Origin: Caballeronia calidae
GTDB taxonomy: Bacteria; Pseudomonadota; Gammaproteobacteria; Burkholderiales; Burkholderiaceae
DNA: 64,000 nt
Reading direction: 5' to 3'
Assembly (NCBI RefSeq): GCF_900044055.2
Contig: NZ_FCOX02000017.1
Coordinates: 1 to 64,000, forward strand
Part shown: positions 9,298 to 18,053 of the stretch, piece after piece
Layout of the letters: each line of letters begins with the position of its first letter
Position numbering within the stretch: position 1 is the first letter of the stretch
The notes under the pieces: model-generated
The model's database searches: none
Told to the model about the DNA's origin: nothing
The model's input: the letters and a program-made list of their open reading frames with translations, nothing else
Made by a program: the position numbers and the translations under genes

Positions 9298-10359
9298 ATG
9301 ATCGAAACCGACAAACTCGCCGCCGAACGCGTCATCTCGGCCTCGCCCGTCTCGCCGAACGAGGAAGCGTTCGAGCGCGCGCTGCGCCCCCACAAGCTCG
9401 ACGAATACATCGGGCAGGAAAAGGCGCGCGGCCAGCTCGAAATCTTCATCGAAGCGGCCAAGCGCCGTTCGGAAGCGCTCGATCACGTGCTGCTGTTCGG
9501 GCCGCCGGGCCTCGGCAAGACGACGCTCGCGCATATCATCGCGCGGGAAATGGGCGTGAATCTGCGACAGACGTCGGGGCCGGTGCTGGAGCGCGCGGGC
9601 GATCTCGCCGCGCTGCTCACGAATCTCGAAGCGAACGACGTGCTGTTCATCGACGAGATTCACCGGCTGTCACCGGTCGTCGAGGAAATCCTGTATCCGG
9701 CGCTCGAGGATTATCAGATCGACATCATGATCGGCGAAGGGCCGGCCGCGCGCAGCGTGAAGCTGGATCTTCAGCCGTTCACGCTCGTCGGCGCGACGAC
9801 TCGCGCGGGCATGCTGACGAATCCGCTGCGCGACCGCTTCGGAATCGTGTCACGGCTGGAGTTTTATAACGCGAGCGAACTGGCGCGCATCGTGTCGCGA
9901 TCGGCGTCGCTGCTGAAGGCGGAAATCGTGCCGGAAGGCGCGCTGGAAATCGCGAAACGCTCGCGCGGCACGCCGCGTATCGCCAACCGCCTGCTGCGGC
10001 GCGTGCGCGATTACGCCGAAGTGAAAGCGAACGGCATGATCACCGCCGACGTCGCCGACAAGGCGCTCAAGATGCTCGATGTCGATCCTGTCGGCTTCGA
10101 CCTGATGGACCGCAAGCTGCTCGAAGCGATCCTCCACAAGTTCGATGGCGGGCCGGTCGGCGTGGACAATCTCGCGGCGGCCATCGGCGAAGAGCGCGAT
10201 ACGATCGAAGACGTGCTCGAACCGTATCTGATCCAGCAAGGCTTCCTTCAGCGCACGCCGCGCGGTCGCGTCGCGACGATGCTCACGTATCGCCACTTCG
10301 GCCTCGCGGCGCCGGATGCGGGGCCGATCCGCGATCTGTGGGATACCAATAACTGCTAA
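9298..10359 (+). CDS. ruvB: Holliday junction branch migration ATPase RuvB
   Basis: RuvB (353 residues) is the AAA+ hexameric motor that drives branch migration. It has Walker [16 protein letters not shown], Walker [13 protein letters not shown], sensor 1 in [11 protein letters not shown] and an arginine finger region PLRDRFG. The C-terminal winged helix contains [18 protein letters not shown]. It lies 56 bases after ruvA. The 3' end overlaps by 4 bases the 3' end of the convergent phosphatase gene. Confidence 0.98.
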   Translation: MIETDKLAAERVISASPVSPNEEAFERALRPHKLDEYIGQEKARGQLEIFIEAAKRRSEALDHVLLFGPPGLGKTTLAHIIAREMGVNLRQTSGPVLERAGDLAALLTNLEANDVLFIDEIHRLSPVVEEILYPALEDYQIDIMIGEGPAARSVKLDLQPFTLVGATTRAGMLTNPLRDRFGIVSRLEFYNASELARIVSRSASLLKAEIVPEGALEIAKRSRGTPRIANRLLRRVRDYAEVKANGMITADVADKALKMLDVDPVGFDLMDRKLLEAILHKFDGGPVGVDNLAAAIGEERDTIEDVLEPYLIQQGFLQRTPRGRVATMLTYRHFGLAAPDAGPIRDLWDTNNC

Positions 10360-11006
10360 GCCCGCTTGCGCAGACTGTCGTCGTCCGTATCGGTGGAAAG
10401 ATGGCTGATATCGCCCCACGACACGACCGTCGCGCCGCCGTCCGCATAGTCCACCACGTTGACGCTGCAATTGAGCAGCGGCCAGTTGCGCGGCTCCTGC
10501 AACGAGAGCTTCATCGCGAACCGATAGATGCAATCGAGCACCCCGCCATGCGCGACGACCGCGACGCGCCCGCCCGGATGCGCCGCGACGATCGGCTCCA
10601 TCGCGTGCACGACGCGGTGATAGAACACGCGCTGCGATTCGCCGTCGCCGGGCGGCGCGAAACCCGGGTCGCGCGTCTGCCATTCGACATATTCGGCGGG
10701 AAACTTGTCGTTGATCTCATCGCTGTCGTGGCCCTGGAACGCGCCGTAGAACCGCTCGCGCAGCCCCTCTGACAACCGCAATTCGAGACCGAGCGCATCC
10801 GCGAAAGGACGCGCCGTTTGCTGCGCGCGTTGCAGATCGCTCGAATAGACGGCATCCATCCGCCCTTCTCTCGCGAGCCGCTGACCGAGTTGTTCCGCCT
10901 GCAGGAAACCGTGCTCGGACAAGGGGATGTCGACATGCCCCTGGATGCGCTTGATGCGATTCCAGTCGGTTTCGCCGTGTCGAATGAAGAGGATCTGGGT
11001 CGTCAT
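10356..11006 (-). CDS. Histidine phosphatase family protein (phosphoglycerate mutase-like)
   Basis: This 216-residue protein belongs to the broad histidine phosphatase superfamily. The phosphorylated His is in [19 protein letters not shown], the usual partner Glu follows in [13 protein letters not shown], and the second catalytic His is in [15 protein letters not shown]. Family members include broad-range phosphatases (GpmB/YtjC), CobC and cofactor phosphatases, so the substrate cannot be read from sequence. It lies 13 bases downstream of dtd and may be the last gene of a tyrS-dtd operon. The 3' end overlaps ruvB by 4 bases. Confidence 0.88.
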   Translation of the reverse strand: MTTQILFIRHGETDWNRIKRIQGHVDIPLSEHGFLQAEQLGQRLAREGRMDAVYSSDLQRAQQTARPFADALGLELRLSEGLRERFYGAFQGHDSDEINDKFPAEYVEWQTRDPGFAPPGDGESQRVFYHRVVHAMEPIVAAHPGGRVAVVAHGGVLDCIYRFAMKLSLQEPRNWPLLNCSVNVVDYADGGATVVSWGDISHLSTDTDDDSLRKRA

Positions 11007-11019
11007 AGGCTTTTCGAAA

Positions 11020-11478
11020 TCAGGGCCGCACTTGCAGCCAGAACGTTACCGGCCCGTCGTTCACGAGCGATACCTGCATTTCCGCGCCGAACTCGCCGGT
11101 CGCGACGATCGGATGATTCGCGCGCGCCCGCTCGACGAAGTAATCGAAGAGCCGCTTGCCTTCGTCGGGCGGCGCGGCGGGCGTGAAGCTCGGGCGCAGG
11201 CCGCTCGATGTATCGGCGGCGAGCGTGAATTGCGACACCAGCAGGACGCCGCCCGCCTGGCCCGCGCCGTCCATGTTGGAGACGGACAGGTTCATCTTGC
11301 CGGCGGCGTCGCTGAACACGCGGTACGCGAGCATCTTCGCGAGGAGCTTGTCGGCGGCGGCCTCGTTGTCGCCGCGCTCGGCGCACACCAGCGCGAGCAG
11401 GCCCGCGTCGATCGCGCCGGTCACGCGCTCGCCCACGCGCACGTCGGCGCGTTTCACACGCTGTATCAGAGCGATCAT
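11020..11478 (-). CDS. dtd: D-aminoacyl-tRNA deacylase
   Basis: This 152-residue chiral proofreading enzyme hydrolyses D-aminoacyl-tRNAs, notably D-Tyr-tRNA. The family motifs are intact: the [18 protein letters not shown] segment and [10 protein letters not shown] near the C-terminus, which form the active site across the dimer. The start ATG overlaps the tyrS stop (ATGA). Pairing with tyrosyl-tRNA synthetase is functionally sensible, since TyrRS is prone to charging D-Tyr. Confidence 0.96.
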   Translation of the reverse strand: MIALIQRVKRADVRVGERVTGAIDAGLLALVCAERGDNEAAADKLLAKMLAYRVFSDAAGKMNLSVSNMDGAGQAGGVLLVSQFTLAADTSSGLRPSFTPAAPPDEGKRLFDYFVERARANHPIVATGEFGAEMQVSLVNDGPVTFWLQVRP

Positions 11479-12731
11479 GCCGAGAGCGTCACGCGAGCAA
11501 AGCGCCGCTTGCCGACCTGCACGACGAACTCGCCCGCCTCGACCTTCAACGCCTTGTCGGAGACGGTCGCGCCGTCGATCTTCACGCCGCCCTGCTCGAT
11601 GTTGCGCAGCGCTTCGCTCGTCGACGGCACGAGGCCCGCCTGCTTCAGCAACTGGCCGATCGCAAGCGGCGCGCCCGCGAGCGTCACCGACGGAATATCG
11701 TCCGGCACGCCGCCCTTCGCGCGATGGTTGAAGTCGTCGAGCGCGCGCTCGGCATCCGCCGACGAATGGAAGCGCGCGACGATTTCCTGCGCGAACATCA
11801 CCTTGAAATCGCGCGGATTGCGCCCGCCTTCGGTTTCCTTCCTGAAACGCGCGATCTCCTCGATGCTGCGGAACGACAGCAGTTCGAAGTAACGCCACAT
11901 GAGCACGTCGGAGATGCTCATCAGCTTGCCGAACATCTCGGTCGGCTTCTCGCTGATGCCGACATAGTTGTTCTTCGACTTCGACATCTTCTCGATGCCG
12001 TCGAGACCTTCGAGCAGCGGCATCGTCAGAATGCACTGCTGCTCCTGGCCATACTGCTTCTGCAATTCGCGGCCGACGAGCAGGTTGAATTTCTGATCAG
12101 TGCCGCCGAGTTCGAGATCCGAGTTCAGCGCGACGGAGTCGTAGCCCTGCATCAGCGGATAGAGGAATTCGTGGATCGAGATTGGAACGCCGCTTTGGAA
12201 GCGCTTCGTGAAGTCTTCGCGTTCCAGAATGCGCGCGACCGTGTAACGCGACGCGAGCTTGATCATGCCGTCGGCGCCGAGCGGCATCGACCATTCGCTG
12301 TTGTAGCGAATTTCCGTTTTCTCGCGATCGAGCACGAGCGACGCCTGCTCGAAGTACGTCTTCGCGTTCATTTCGATCTGTTCGCGCGTGAGCGGCGGGC
12401 GCGTCGCGTTGCGGCCGGACGGATCGCCGATCAGCGACGTGAAATCGCCGATCAGAAAAATGACGTGATGGCCGAGATCCTGCAACTGGCGCATCTTGTT
12501 CAGCACGACCGTATGGCCGATATGAATGTCGGGCGCGGTCGGATCGAGGCCGAGCTTGATGCGCAACGGCTTGCCTGTCGCGGCGCTCCTCGCGAGCTTT
12601 TGCGCGAATTCGTCTTCGATCAGCAGTTCGTCGCAGCCGCGCTTCGCGATGGCGAGCGCGCTCTTCACCTCGTCGGTGATCGGGAAGCTCTGCGCGCCGG
12701 GCGCGGAAGAAGCGTTGGAATCAGTGGTCAT
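11475..12731 (-). CDS. tyrS: Tyrosyl-tRNA synthetase
   Basis: This 418-residue class I synthetase charges tRNA-Tyr. It has the HIGH signature in [14 protein letters not shown], the [12 protein letters not shown] loop and a C-terminal S4-type RNA-binding domain ([17 protein letters not shown]). The overall pattern ([20 protein letters not shown]) is that of the TyrZ-like bacterial subgroup rather than the E. coli TyrS type. I chose the ATG at 12731; a TTG seven codons upstream (12752) is possible but less likely. It overlaps dtd by ATGA. Confidence 0.96.
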   Translation of the reverse strand: MTTDSNASSAPGAQSFPITDEVKSALAIAKRGCDELLIEDEFAQKLARSAATGKPLRIKLGLDPTAPDIHIGHTVVLNKMRQLQDLGHHVIFLIGDFTSLIGDPSGRNATRPPLTREQIEMNAKTYFEQASLVLDREKTEIRYNSEWSMPLGADGMIKLASRYTVARILEREDFTKRFQSGVPISIHEFLYPLMQGYDSVALNSDLELGGTDQKFNLLVGRELQKQYGQEQQCILTMPLLEGLDGIEKMSKSKNNYVGISEKPTEMFGKLMSISDVLMWRYFELLSFRSIEEIARFRKETEGGRNPRDFKVMFAQEIVARFHSSADAERALDDFNHRAKGGVPDDIPSVTLAGAPLAIGQLLKQAGLVPSTSEALRNIEQGGVKIDGATVSDKALKVEAGEFVVQVGKRRFARVTLSA

Positions 12732-13103
12732 GCTTGCGGCTTGTGAAGTCAAAAGGGTTCGATGGCTGGCGGCGCGGCGGCACGATGGTGCCTCGACGCT
12801 GTCGCTGCGGTCCGGCGGCGGGGCCGGAAAGGACGCCGCTTCGTTGAAAGCGGCGCGCGCGGAAAATGACGAAAATCGCGCGCAATTGCTTGTTCAGGCT
12901 CAGGATTTTACGCGATGACGCGGTAGCTCGCGCCTTTTCGTGTCGTTTCGGGCTGTTTTGCGCGGCTTTCCGAGCGTCCGAATGCGCCGCGCGATACGCA
13001 CACGCTTCAGACGCATCTTAACGATTCGGCCCGTAACGCGGATAATCGCCGCTTGGCAAGCGACGCGGAAACGCGGCAACACGGCATTGAAGAGGAGAGC
13101 GGC
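12732..13103 (+). other. Non-coding stretch between tyrS and anmK
   Basis: These 372 bases separate divergent tyrS and anmK. I see no supportable gene. There is a hairpin CGCCGCTT / AAGCGGCG at 12834-12855 in what would be the tyrS leader. A GATAAT hexamer at 13041-13046 could be the anmK -10 box. Promoters for both genes must lie here, but I cannot place -35 boxes. Confidence 0.5.
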
Positions 13104-14255
13104 GTGGGAAAGAAAACCGAAGCAATCGAAACCGGCAAGGCAGACGGCGTGTACTTCGGTTTGATGTCCGGCACCAGCATGGACGGCGTCGACGGCGTCG
13201 CGGTGCAGTTCGCGACGGGCAAGGCGCCCGTCGTGCTCGGCGAGGCGCACGTTTCCTTTTCGAAGGGCTTGCGCGATGCGCTCTTCGCGCTGCAGTCACC
13301 CGGCGACAACGAGCTCGAGCGCGAGGCGCTCGCGGCCAACGCGCTCGCGACGCGCTATGCCGTCTGCTGTCACGAGTTGCAGAGCATGAGCGGCTATTCC
13401 GCGACGAAGGTGCGCGCGATCGGCGTGCACGGGCAAACGGTGCGGCATCGGCCTGAAAAGGGTTACACGCGGCAGATCAACAATCCCGCGCTGCTCGCGG
13501 AGATGACCAGCATCGATGTCGTCGCCGATTTCCGCAGCCGCGACGTGGCCGCGAGCGGTCAGGGCGCGCCGCTCGTGCCGGCTTTTCACGCGACGGTGTT
13601 CGGCGCGAAAGACGAGACGCGCGTCGTGTGCAATCTCGGCGGCATCAGCAACATCACGATTCTGTCGGGGAACGGCGACGTGCGCGGCTTCGACTGCGGC
13701 CCGGCGAACGCGTTGATCGACGAGTGGGCGTTGCGCCATCTGCAAAGACCCTACGATGATGGCGGGAAATTCGCGGCGCAAGGCCAGGTGCATCAGCCGC
13801 TGCTCAATGCATTTCTCGACGAGCCTTTCTTCGAGACGGCGCCGCCGAAGAGCACCGGCCGCGATCTGTTCAACCCCGTGTGGATGGACGCGAAACTCGC
13901 GACGTTCGCGAGCCTCGCCCCCGCCGATGTCCAGGCGACGCTCACCGCGCTCACCGCGATGACCGTCGCACGCGAGATCGCGCGCCACGCGTCCGATGTG
14001 CGCTCCGTCTACGTGTGCGGCGGCGGCGCGCGCAATCCGGTGCTGATGTCGATGCTGCAACAGGCGCTCGAAGACAGCGGCGTCGCGGGCGTGCCCGTCA
14101 TGACGACCGAAGCGCTCGGCGTGCCGCCGCAGCAGGTGGAGGCGCTGGCCTTCGCATGGCTCGCGATGCGCTGCGTCGCGCGTGAACCGGGCAATCTGCC
14201 GGCCGTGACGGGCGCGGCGGGCGATCGCGTACTGGGCGCGATCTATCCGCGTTAA
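13104..14255 (+). CDS. anmK: Anhydro-N-acetylmuramic acid kinase
   Basis: This 383-residue enzyme cleaves and phosphorylates 1,6-anhydro-MurNAc to MurNAc-6-phosphate in cell-wall recycling. The N-terminal phosphate-binding motif [25 protein letters not shown], the [17 protein letters not shown] segment and [12 protein letters not shown] are diagnostic of the AnmK/ASKHA fold. The GTG at 13104 is preferred because AGAGGAGAG lies 4-12 bases upstream. An in-frame TTG at 13053 would add 17 unconvincing residues. A bidirectional terminator separates it from the convergent erpA. Confidence 0.93.
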   Translation: MGKKTEAIETGKADGVYFGLMSGTSMDGVDGVAVQFATGKAPVVLGEAHVSFSKGLRDALFALQSPGDNELEREALAANALATRYAVCCHELQSMSGYSATKVRAIGVHGQTVRHRPEKGYTRQINNPALLAEMTSIDVVADFRSRDVAASGQGAPLVPAFHATVFGAKDETRVVCNLGGISNITILSGNGDVRGFDCGPANALIDEWALRHLQRPYDDGGKFAAQGQVHQPLLNAFLDEPFFETAPPKSTGRDLFNPVWMDAKLATFASLAPADVQATLTALTAMTVAREIARHASDVRSVYVCGGGARNPVLMSMLQQALEDSGVAGVPVMTTEALGVPPQQVEALAFAWLAMRCVAREPGNLPAVTGAAGDRVLGAIYPR

Positions 14256-14256
14256 C

Positions 14257-14292
14257 GAAAACACGGAGCCGCGAAGGCTCCGTTTTCTTTCA
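14257..14292. terminator. Bidirectional terminator between anmK and erpA
   Basis: The stem CGGAGCC / GGCTCCG (14264-14270 and 14276-14282) is flanked by A-rich sequence on the left and TTTTCTTT on the right. It can therefore serve both convergent genes. Confidence 0.85.
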
Positions 14293-14309
14293 ACGCGAGA
14301 AACGCGCGC

Positions 14310-14675
14310 TTAAACCGAGAACGACGACCCGCAACCGCACGTGGTCGTGGCGTTCGGGTTCTTGATGACGAACTGGGCGCCGTTGATATCGTCCTTATAG
14401 TCGATCTCCGCGCCGACGAGATACTGATAGCTCATCGAGTCGACGAGCAACTGCACGCCCGCCTTGTCCATCACGGTGTCGTCTTCGTTGACTTCCTCGT
14501 CGAACGTGAAACCGTACTGGAAACCCGAGCATCCGCCGCCTTGCACGAACACGCGCAGCTTCAGATCCGGATTGCCTTCTTCGTCGATCAATTGCTTGAC
14601 CTTCTCCGCAGCCGCGTCGGTGAAGACGAACGGCATCGGCATTTCGGTCGTGGGGGTGTCGCTGACAGCGCTCAT
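14310..14675 (-). CDS. erpA: Iron-sulfur cluster insertion protein ErpA
   Basis: This 121-residue A-type carrier hands Fe-S clusters to apo-enzymes such as those of isoprenoid synthesis and respiration. The three cluster cysteines are present: one in [14 protein letters not shown] and two in the C-terminal [11 protein letters not shown]. The start is backed by a GGAG Shine-Dalgarno sequence 8 bases upstream. A TACAAT hexamer at 14706-14711 is a likely -10 box, giving the gene its own promoter downstream of rpsI. Confidence 0.96.
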   Translation of the reverse strand: MSAVSDTPTTEMPMPFVFTDAAAEKVKQLIDEEGNPDLKLRVFVQGGGCSGFQYGFTFDEEVNEDDTVMDKAGVQLLVDSMSYQYLVGAEIDYKDDINGAQFVIKNPNATTTCGCGSSFSV

Positions 14676-14705
14676 TCGAAATCTCCAATTAAGCTTCTAG
14701 GCGAT

Positions 14706-14711
14706 ATTGTA
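14706..14711 (-). promoter_or_regulatory. Candidate -10 box for erpA
   Basis: TACAAT on the minus strand lies 30 bases upstream of the erpA start and after the rpsI terminator. No clear -35 hexamer is visible, and I see no convincing IscR site. Confidence 0.45.
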
Positions 14712-14792
14712 GGGCTGATCTCGAAATCGTGCCGAATGTCCATGAAATCAAGAGGCTATATGCAAATTCGACACGCTTCTGCCTGAACGCGC

Positions 14793-14837
14793 CAAAAAAA
14801 AGAAAAAGCCGCCGGCACACGGAGTGCGGGCGGCTTT
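14793..14837 (-). terminator. Intrinsic terminator of the rplM-rpsI operon
   Basis: On the minus strand, a 14-bp stem with one mismatch (AAAGCCGCCCGCAC / GTGCCGGCGGCTTT, loop TCCGT) is followed by TTCTTTTTTTT. It lies about 55 bases after the rpsI stop. Confidence 0.9.
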
Positions 14838-14892
14838 CGCAGCAGCTTCGCCGGTGAGCCGGGAGACCCGGGCCGGCGAAACGCCAAAGCGC

Positions 14893-15285
14893 TTAACGCT
14901 TCGAGAACTGCTTCCGGCGGCGTGCCTTGTGGAAACCGACCTTCTTACGTTCCACTTCACGCGCGTCGCGGGTGACGAAGCCTGCGTTCGACAGTTGCGA
15001 CTTGAGCGTTGCGTCGTAGTCCATCAGCGCGCGGGTGATGCCGTGGCGAACCGCGCCTGCCTGACCCGTTTCACCGCCGCCCGACACGTTGACCTTGATG
15101 TCGAACGTGGTGCCGTGGTTCGTGAGTTCCAGCGGCTGGCGCACGATCATCAGCGACGTTTCGCGCGAGAAGTAGTCGGCGATGGGCTTGCCGTTGACGA
15201 CGATATCGCCCTTGCCCGACTTGATGAAGACACGAGCGACGGCGCTCTTGCGGCGGCCCGTACCGTAGTTCCAGTTACCGATCAT
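14893..15285 (-). CDS. rpsI: 30S ribosomal protein S9
   Basis: This 130-residue ribosomal protein has the S9 features [15 protein letters not shown] near the N-terminus and the basic C-terminal tail ending [11 protein letters not shown], which reaches the P-site tRNA. A GGGGAG Shine-Dalgarno sequence precedes the ATG. It follows rplM after 11 bases in the universal rplM-rpsI operon. Confidence 0.99.
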   Translation of the reverse strand: MIGNWNYGTGRRKSAVARVFIKSGKGDIVVNGKPIADYFSRETSLMIVRQPLELTNHGTTFDIKVNVSGGGETGQAGAVRHGITRALMDYDATLKSQLSNAGFVTRDAREVERKKVGFHKARRRKQFSKR

Positions 15286-15296
15286 GTGGGCTCCCC

Positions 15297-15725
15297 TTAG
15301 ATCTCGAGCGCTTTAGGCTGTTGAGCCGTGTGCGGATGCGTTGCTTCGGCGTAGACCTTCAGCTTCTTGATCATCGCGTAGCCGAGCGGACCCTTCGGAA
15401 GCATGCCCTTGACAGCCTTCTCGAGCGCGCGGCCCGGGAAACGCTCTTGCATCTTGCCGAACGTCGTTTCGTAGATGCCGCCCGGGTAGCCCGAGTGACG
15501 ATAGTACTTCTTGTCCGTGGTCTTGTTGCCGGTGACCTTCAGCTTGCCGGCATTGACGACGATGATGAAATCACCGGTGTCGACGTGCGGGGTGAATTCA
15601 GGCTTGTGCTTGCCGCGAAGACGGCGTGCCACTTCGCTGGCGACACGGCCGAGAACCTTATCCGTCGCGTCAATCACGTACCATTCGCGCGTCACCTCTT
15701 CGGCTTTTGCGGAAAACGTCTTCAT
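15297..15725 (-). CDS. rplM: 50S ribosomal protein L13
   Basis: This 142-residue ribosomal protein carries L13 signatures: [39 protein letters not shown] and the conserved [13 protein letters not shown] segment. It is the first gene of the operon and sits behind a promoter with a leader of about 130 nt. L13 operons in E. coli are autoregulated through the leader, so the long leader may be meaningful. Confidence 0.99.
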   Translation of the reverse strand: MKTFSAKAEEVTREWYVIDATDKVLGRVASEVARRLRGKHKPEFTPHVDTGDFIIVVNAGKLKVTGNKTTDKKYYRHSGYPGGIYETTFGKMQERFPGRALEKAVKGMLPKGPLGYAMIKKLKVYAEATHPHTAQQPKALEI

Positions 15726-15863
15726 GATCGATCCAAATATTGAGTCTGCCCTTTGAACGTGGCCTTGTTCGGCCCTGCTTATATGAGTGCGCTCGTGTCA
15801 TCCACGGCGCGTGCAGGCTCTCACAAGCCTCTCTCCGCGGGCGTAGAGCGAAGAGAACTTTGA

Positions 15864-15893
15864 ATTATAAAGGGAATTTGGCCGCTGCGTCAA
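15864..15893 (-). promoter_or_regulatory. rplM-rpsI promoter (TTGACG - 18 bp - TATAAT)
   Basis: On the minus strand, TTGACG (15888-15893) and TATAAT (15864-15869) are separated by 18 bases. This is the best sigma-70 promoter in the window. It predicts a start near 15857 and a leader of about 130 nt before the rplM ATG. Confidence 0.85.
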
Positions 15894-15920
15894 AAGCTTT
15901 GGTTCGGAGGCCGCACGGAC

Positions 15921-15985
15921 AAAAAAAAAGCCCGAGCAGCTGAGGCTCGGGCTTAATCCACCAAGGAGGAGGTGGAGGAGACAGG
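15921..15985 (-). ncRNA. Candidate small RNA with anti-Shine-Dalgarno loop
   Basis: A promoter on the minus strand (TTGCCT 16013-16018, 17 bp, TATACT 15990-15995) predicts a transcript from about 15983. It would run into a strong intrinsic terminator: a 10-bp stem AAGCCCGAGC / GCTCGGGCTT followed by nine T, ending near 15921. The RNA would be about 63 nt. Between promoter and terminator is a hairpin UCCACC / GGUGGA (15971-15976 and 15957-15962) whose 8-nt loop is UCCUCCUU, the complement of a full Shine-Dalgarno sequence. A second CUCCUCC overlaps the 5' side of the stem. It lies upstream of the rplM promoter with its own terminator. A 17-codon ORF (16006-15953) overlaps the same stretch, but its start lies before the predicted transcript start. 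Confidence 0.6.
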
Positions 15986-15989
15986 AACG

Positions 15990-16018
15990 AGTATAGGCAC
16001 GGTCATGCTGCAAGGCAA
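15990..16018 (-). promoter_or_regulatory. Promoter of the candidate small RNA
   Basis: On the minus strand, TTGCCT and TATACT are separated by exactly 17 bases, a good sigma-70 arrangement. It is the only convincing promoter feeding the terminator at 15921-15954. Confidence 0.6.
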
Positions 16019-16312
16019 GAAGATTTGCATGGTGAAAGTCGATTTCATAATTTGAAATTAACGCTCGAACGCGTTTCGTGAATTTTCTTCTTTATTTTCA
16101 TGCCCTTGGCGGTTCGCCCTCGGCTAGCTCGCCGTGTCCCTCGCTTTTAGAGGGCGGACTCGAATCGATCACGCATGTCCGACAACAGAGCCGTCTCGCT
16201 GTTTTTCGCGGCGTCAACCAGTGGAAGCTCGTAAGCAGCGACCGATCGAAATTCCACGAACCGTTACAATGAAGCCTCTGTAAACGACGCGATGAGCAGC
16301 TGGAGCCTGAGC
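16019..16312 (+). other. Intergenic stretch upstream of the OsmC-like gene
   Basis: These ~290 bases have no supportable gene. A TACAAT hexamer at 16265-16270 is a candidate -10 box for the OsmC-like gene. A CCCTC / GAGGG hairpin lies near 16138-16154. The left part is AT-rich. Confidence 0.4.
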
Positions 16313-16735
16313 ATGGAATGCAAAGTTAGCTGGATGGGACAAGACGGCATGGCCTTCGCCGCGGAAACGGGAAGCGGCCATCTCGTCAACATGGACGGCG
16401 CGCCGGAAGGCGGCGGTCGCAATCTCGCACCGCGCCCGATGGAAATGGTGCTGCTCGGCACGGGCGGCTGCACCGCCTACGACGTCGTGATGATCCTGAA
16501 GAAGAGCCGCCAGGAAGTGCAGGGCTGCTCAGTGACGCTCAAGGCCGATCGCGCGAGCGAAGACCCGAAAGTCTTCACGAAAATCCACTTTCATTTCACG
16601 GTGACGGGCAAGAACCTCAACCCGGCGACGGTCGAGCGCGCGATCAACCTGTCGCACGACAAATATTGCTCGGCGTCGATCATGCTGGCGAAGTCGGCGG
16701 AGCTCACGCATTCCTTCGAGATCGTCGAAGCGTAA
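16313..16735 (+). CDS. OsmC-family protein
   Basis: This 140-residue protein has the OsmC/Ohr-superfamily fold, whose members are thiol peroxidases or related proteins. It has RPMEMVLLGTGGCTAYDVVMILKK with the first conserved Cys, and a second Cys in LSHDKYCSASIML. These match the two redox cysteines of the family. The sequence looks closest to the YhfA subgroup, whose role is poorly defined. The ATG at 16313 gives the usual start MECKVSWMG; an ATG seven codons upstream is less family-like. A terminator follows at 16756-16796. Confidence 0.88.
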   Translation: MECKVSWMGQDGMAFAAETGSGHLVNMDGAPEGGGRNLAPRPMEMVLLGTGGCTAYDVVMILKKSRQEVQGCSVTLKADRASEDPKVFTKIHFHFTVTGKNLNPATVERAINLSHDKYCSASIMLAKSAELTHSFEIVEA

Positions 16736-16755
16736 TTCACGCCGCGCGCCGAAAC

Positions 16756-16796
16756 GAAAAGAGCCGACGTCGCTAGACGCCGGCTCTTCTCTTTTG
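16756..16796. terminator. Bidirectional terminator between the OsmC-like gene and rnpB
   Basis: A stem AAGAGCCG.CGTC / GACG.CGGCTCTT (one mismatch, loop GCTA) is flanked by GAAAAGA on the left and TCTCTTTT on the right. It can end both the OsmC-like transcript and the leftward rnpB transcript. Confidence 0.85.
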
Positions 16797-16805
16797 AATC
16801 ACGAC

Positions 16806-17217
<412 letters not shown>

Positions 17218-17227
17218 GCAACTGTGG

Positions 17228-17236
17228 ATTTTAGCA
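17228..17236 (-). promoter_or_regulatory. rnpB promoter -10 overlapping the stop of the DUF3025 gene
   Basis: The minus strand reads TGCTAAAAT. It is an extended -10 box whose TAA is also the stop codon of the upstream DUF3025 gene (17231-17233). The 5' end of the RNase P RNA lies about 10 bases further on. The promoter therefore has to reside within coding sequence. Confidence 0.6.
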
Positions 17237-18043
17237 TCCGCGGGCTCGGCGGCCCGGGCGAAACACGGAAACATCGTCATAGAAATCGGGCGATGCGTTC
17301 GCCTCCCACCATTCCGGCACGCCCAGCACCGGCAGCGGCGCGAACGCGCGGCTATCGAGCGGTTCGGCGTTCAGGCGCTGCGCGACACGTTCGTCGACGA
17401 GCGCGCGGCGAGCGGCATCGTCGAGGGAAAAAAAGTCAGCGGGAACATCGACGATCCACGCGTGCCCCGTGCATGCCTTGTACGGTGCGACGAGCTTCTC
17501 CAGCAGCGCGTGCCCGAAGATGCGCGCCTCGCAGCGCGTGCCCCACGCCGCGCGCTCATCGACGAACAGCGTGCGCCAGTCGAAGCCGCGCAACGCATCG
17601 GCGAGCGATGCATCGGCGCAGGCGAAGAGCACCGCGTTTTCGTCGAAAAGCGTGAGCGCGTCGCGCACGCCGCCGCGCGTCGGACCGACGCCGAGCGCGT
17701 CGATCTGCTGCGCCTGGCGCGCGTTGAGCGCCGCCTTGATGCGCGGATACGCGAACCACATCGAGCCGTTGAAAAAATCGTGGAGATTGTGGCGTGTCGG
17801 CACGCGGCCCGTCAGCGCGATGTGGCCTTCGTAGGACGCGCCCTCCGGCAGTTCATCCTGCGCGATGAACGCGAGCCGTTCGCCGCGACCCGTGACATGC
17901 GCGGCGGCGTCCGCGTCTGCGTTCAGAACCGCAAGATAATGCGCGTAACCGGCGAGCGCCGCCGCCTGCCAGCGCTTGCCGCGCGCCTCGATCGACGCGA
18001 GCCAGGGCCGCGCCCAGTCGATATCGGCGAAACCCGCGCTCAC
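17231..18043 (-). CDS. DUF3025 domain-containing protein
   Basis: This 270-residue protein matches DUF3025, a family of unknown function. The conserved centre is PTRHNLHDFFNGSMWFAYPR followed by IKAALNARQAQQI. No signal peptide or membrane segment is visible, so it is probably cytosolic. The start is a GTG 10 bases after the pyrC stop, so it is likely co-transcribed with pyrC. I do not know its function. Confidence 0.8.
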   Translation of the reverse strand: MSAGFADIDWARPWLASIEARGKRWQAAALAGYAHYLAVLNADADAAAHVTGRGERLAFIAQDELPEGASYEGHIALTGRVPTRHNLHDFFNGSMWFAYPRIKAALNARQAQQIDALGVGPTRGGVRDALTLFDENAVLFACADASLADALRGFDWRTLFVDERAAWGTRCEARIFGHALLEKLVAPYKACTGHAWIVDVPADFFSLDDAARRALVDERVAQRLNAEPLDSRAFAPLPVLGVPEWWEANASPDFYDDVSVFRPGRRARGC

Positions 18044-18053
18044 GTCCGCGATG

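Noticed and set aside
12834..12855. Hairpin in the tyrS leader as a T-box
   Set aside because: T-boxes are essentially absent from Proteobacteria, and no T-box or specifier motif is visible.
15953..16006. 17-codon ORF MTVPILVPVSSTSSLVD as a leader peptide
   Set aside because: The start codon lies upstream of the predicted transcript start, no ribosome site precedes it, and no amino-acid run suggests attenuation. The small RNA reading explains the loop and promoter better.
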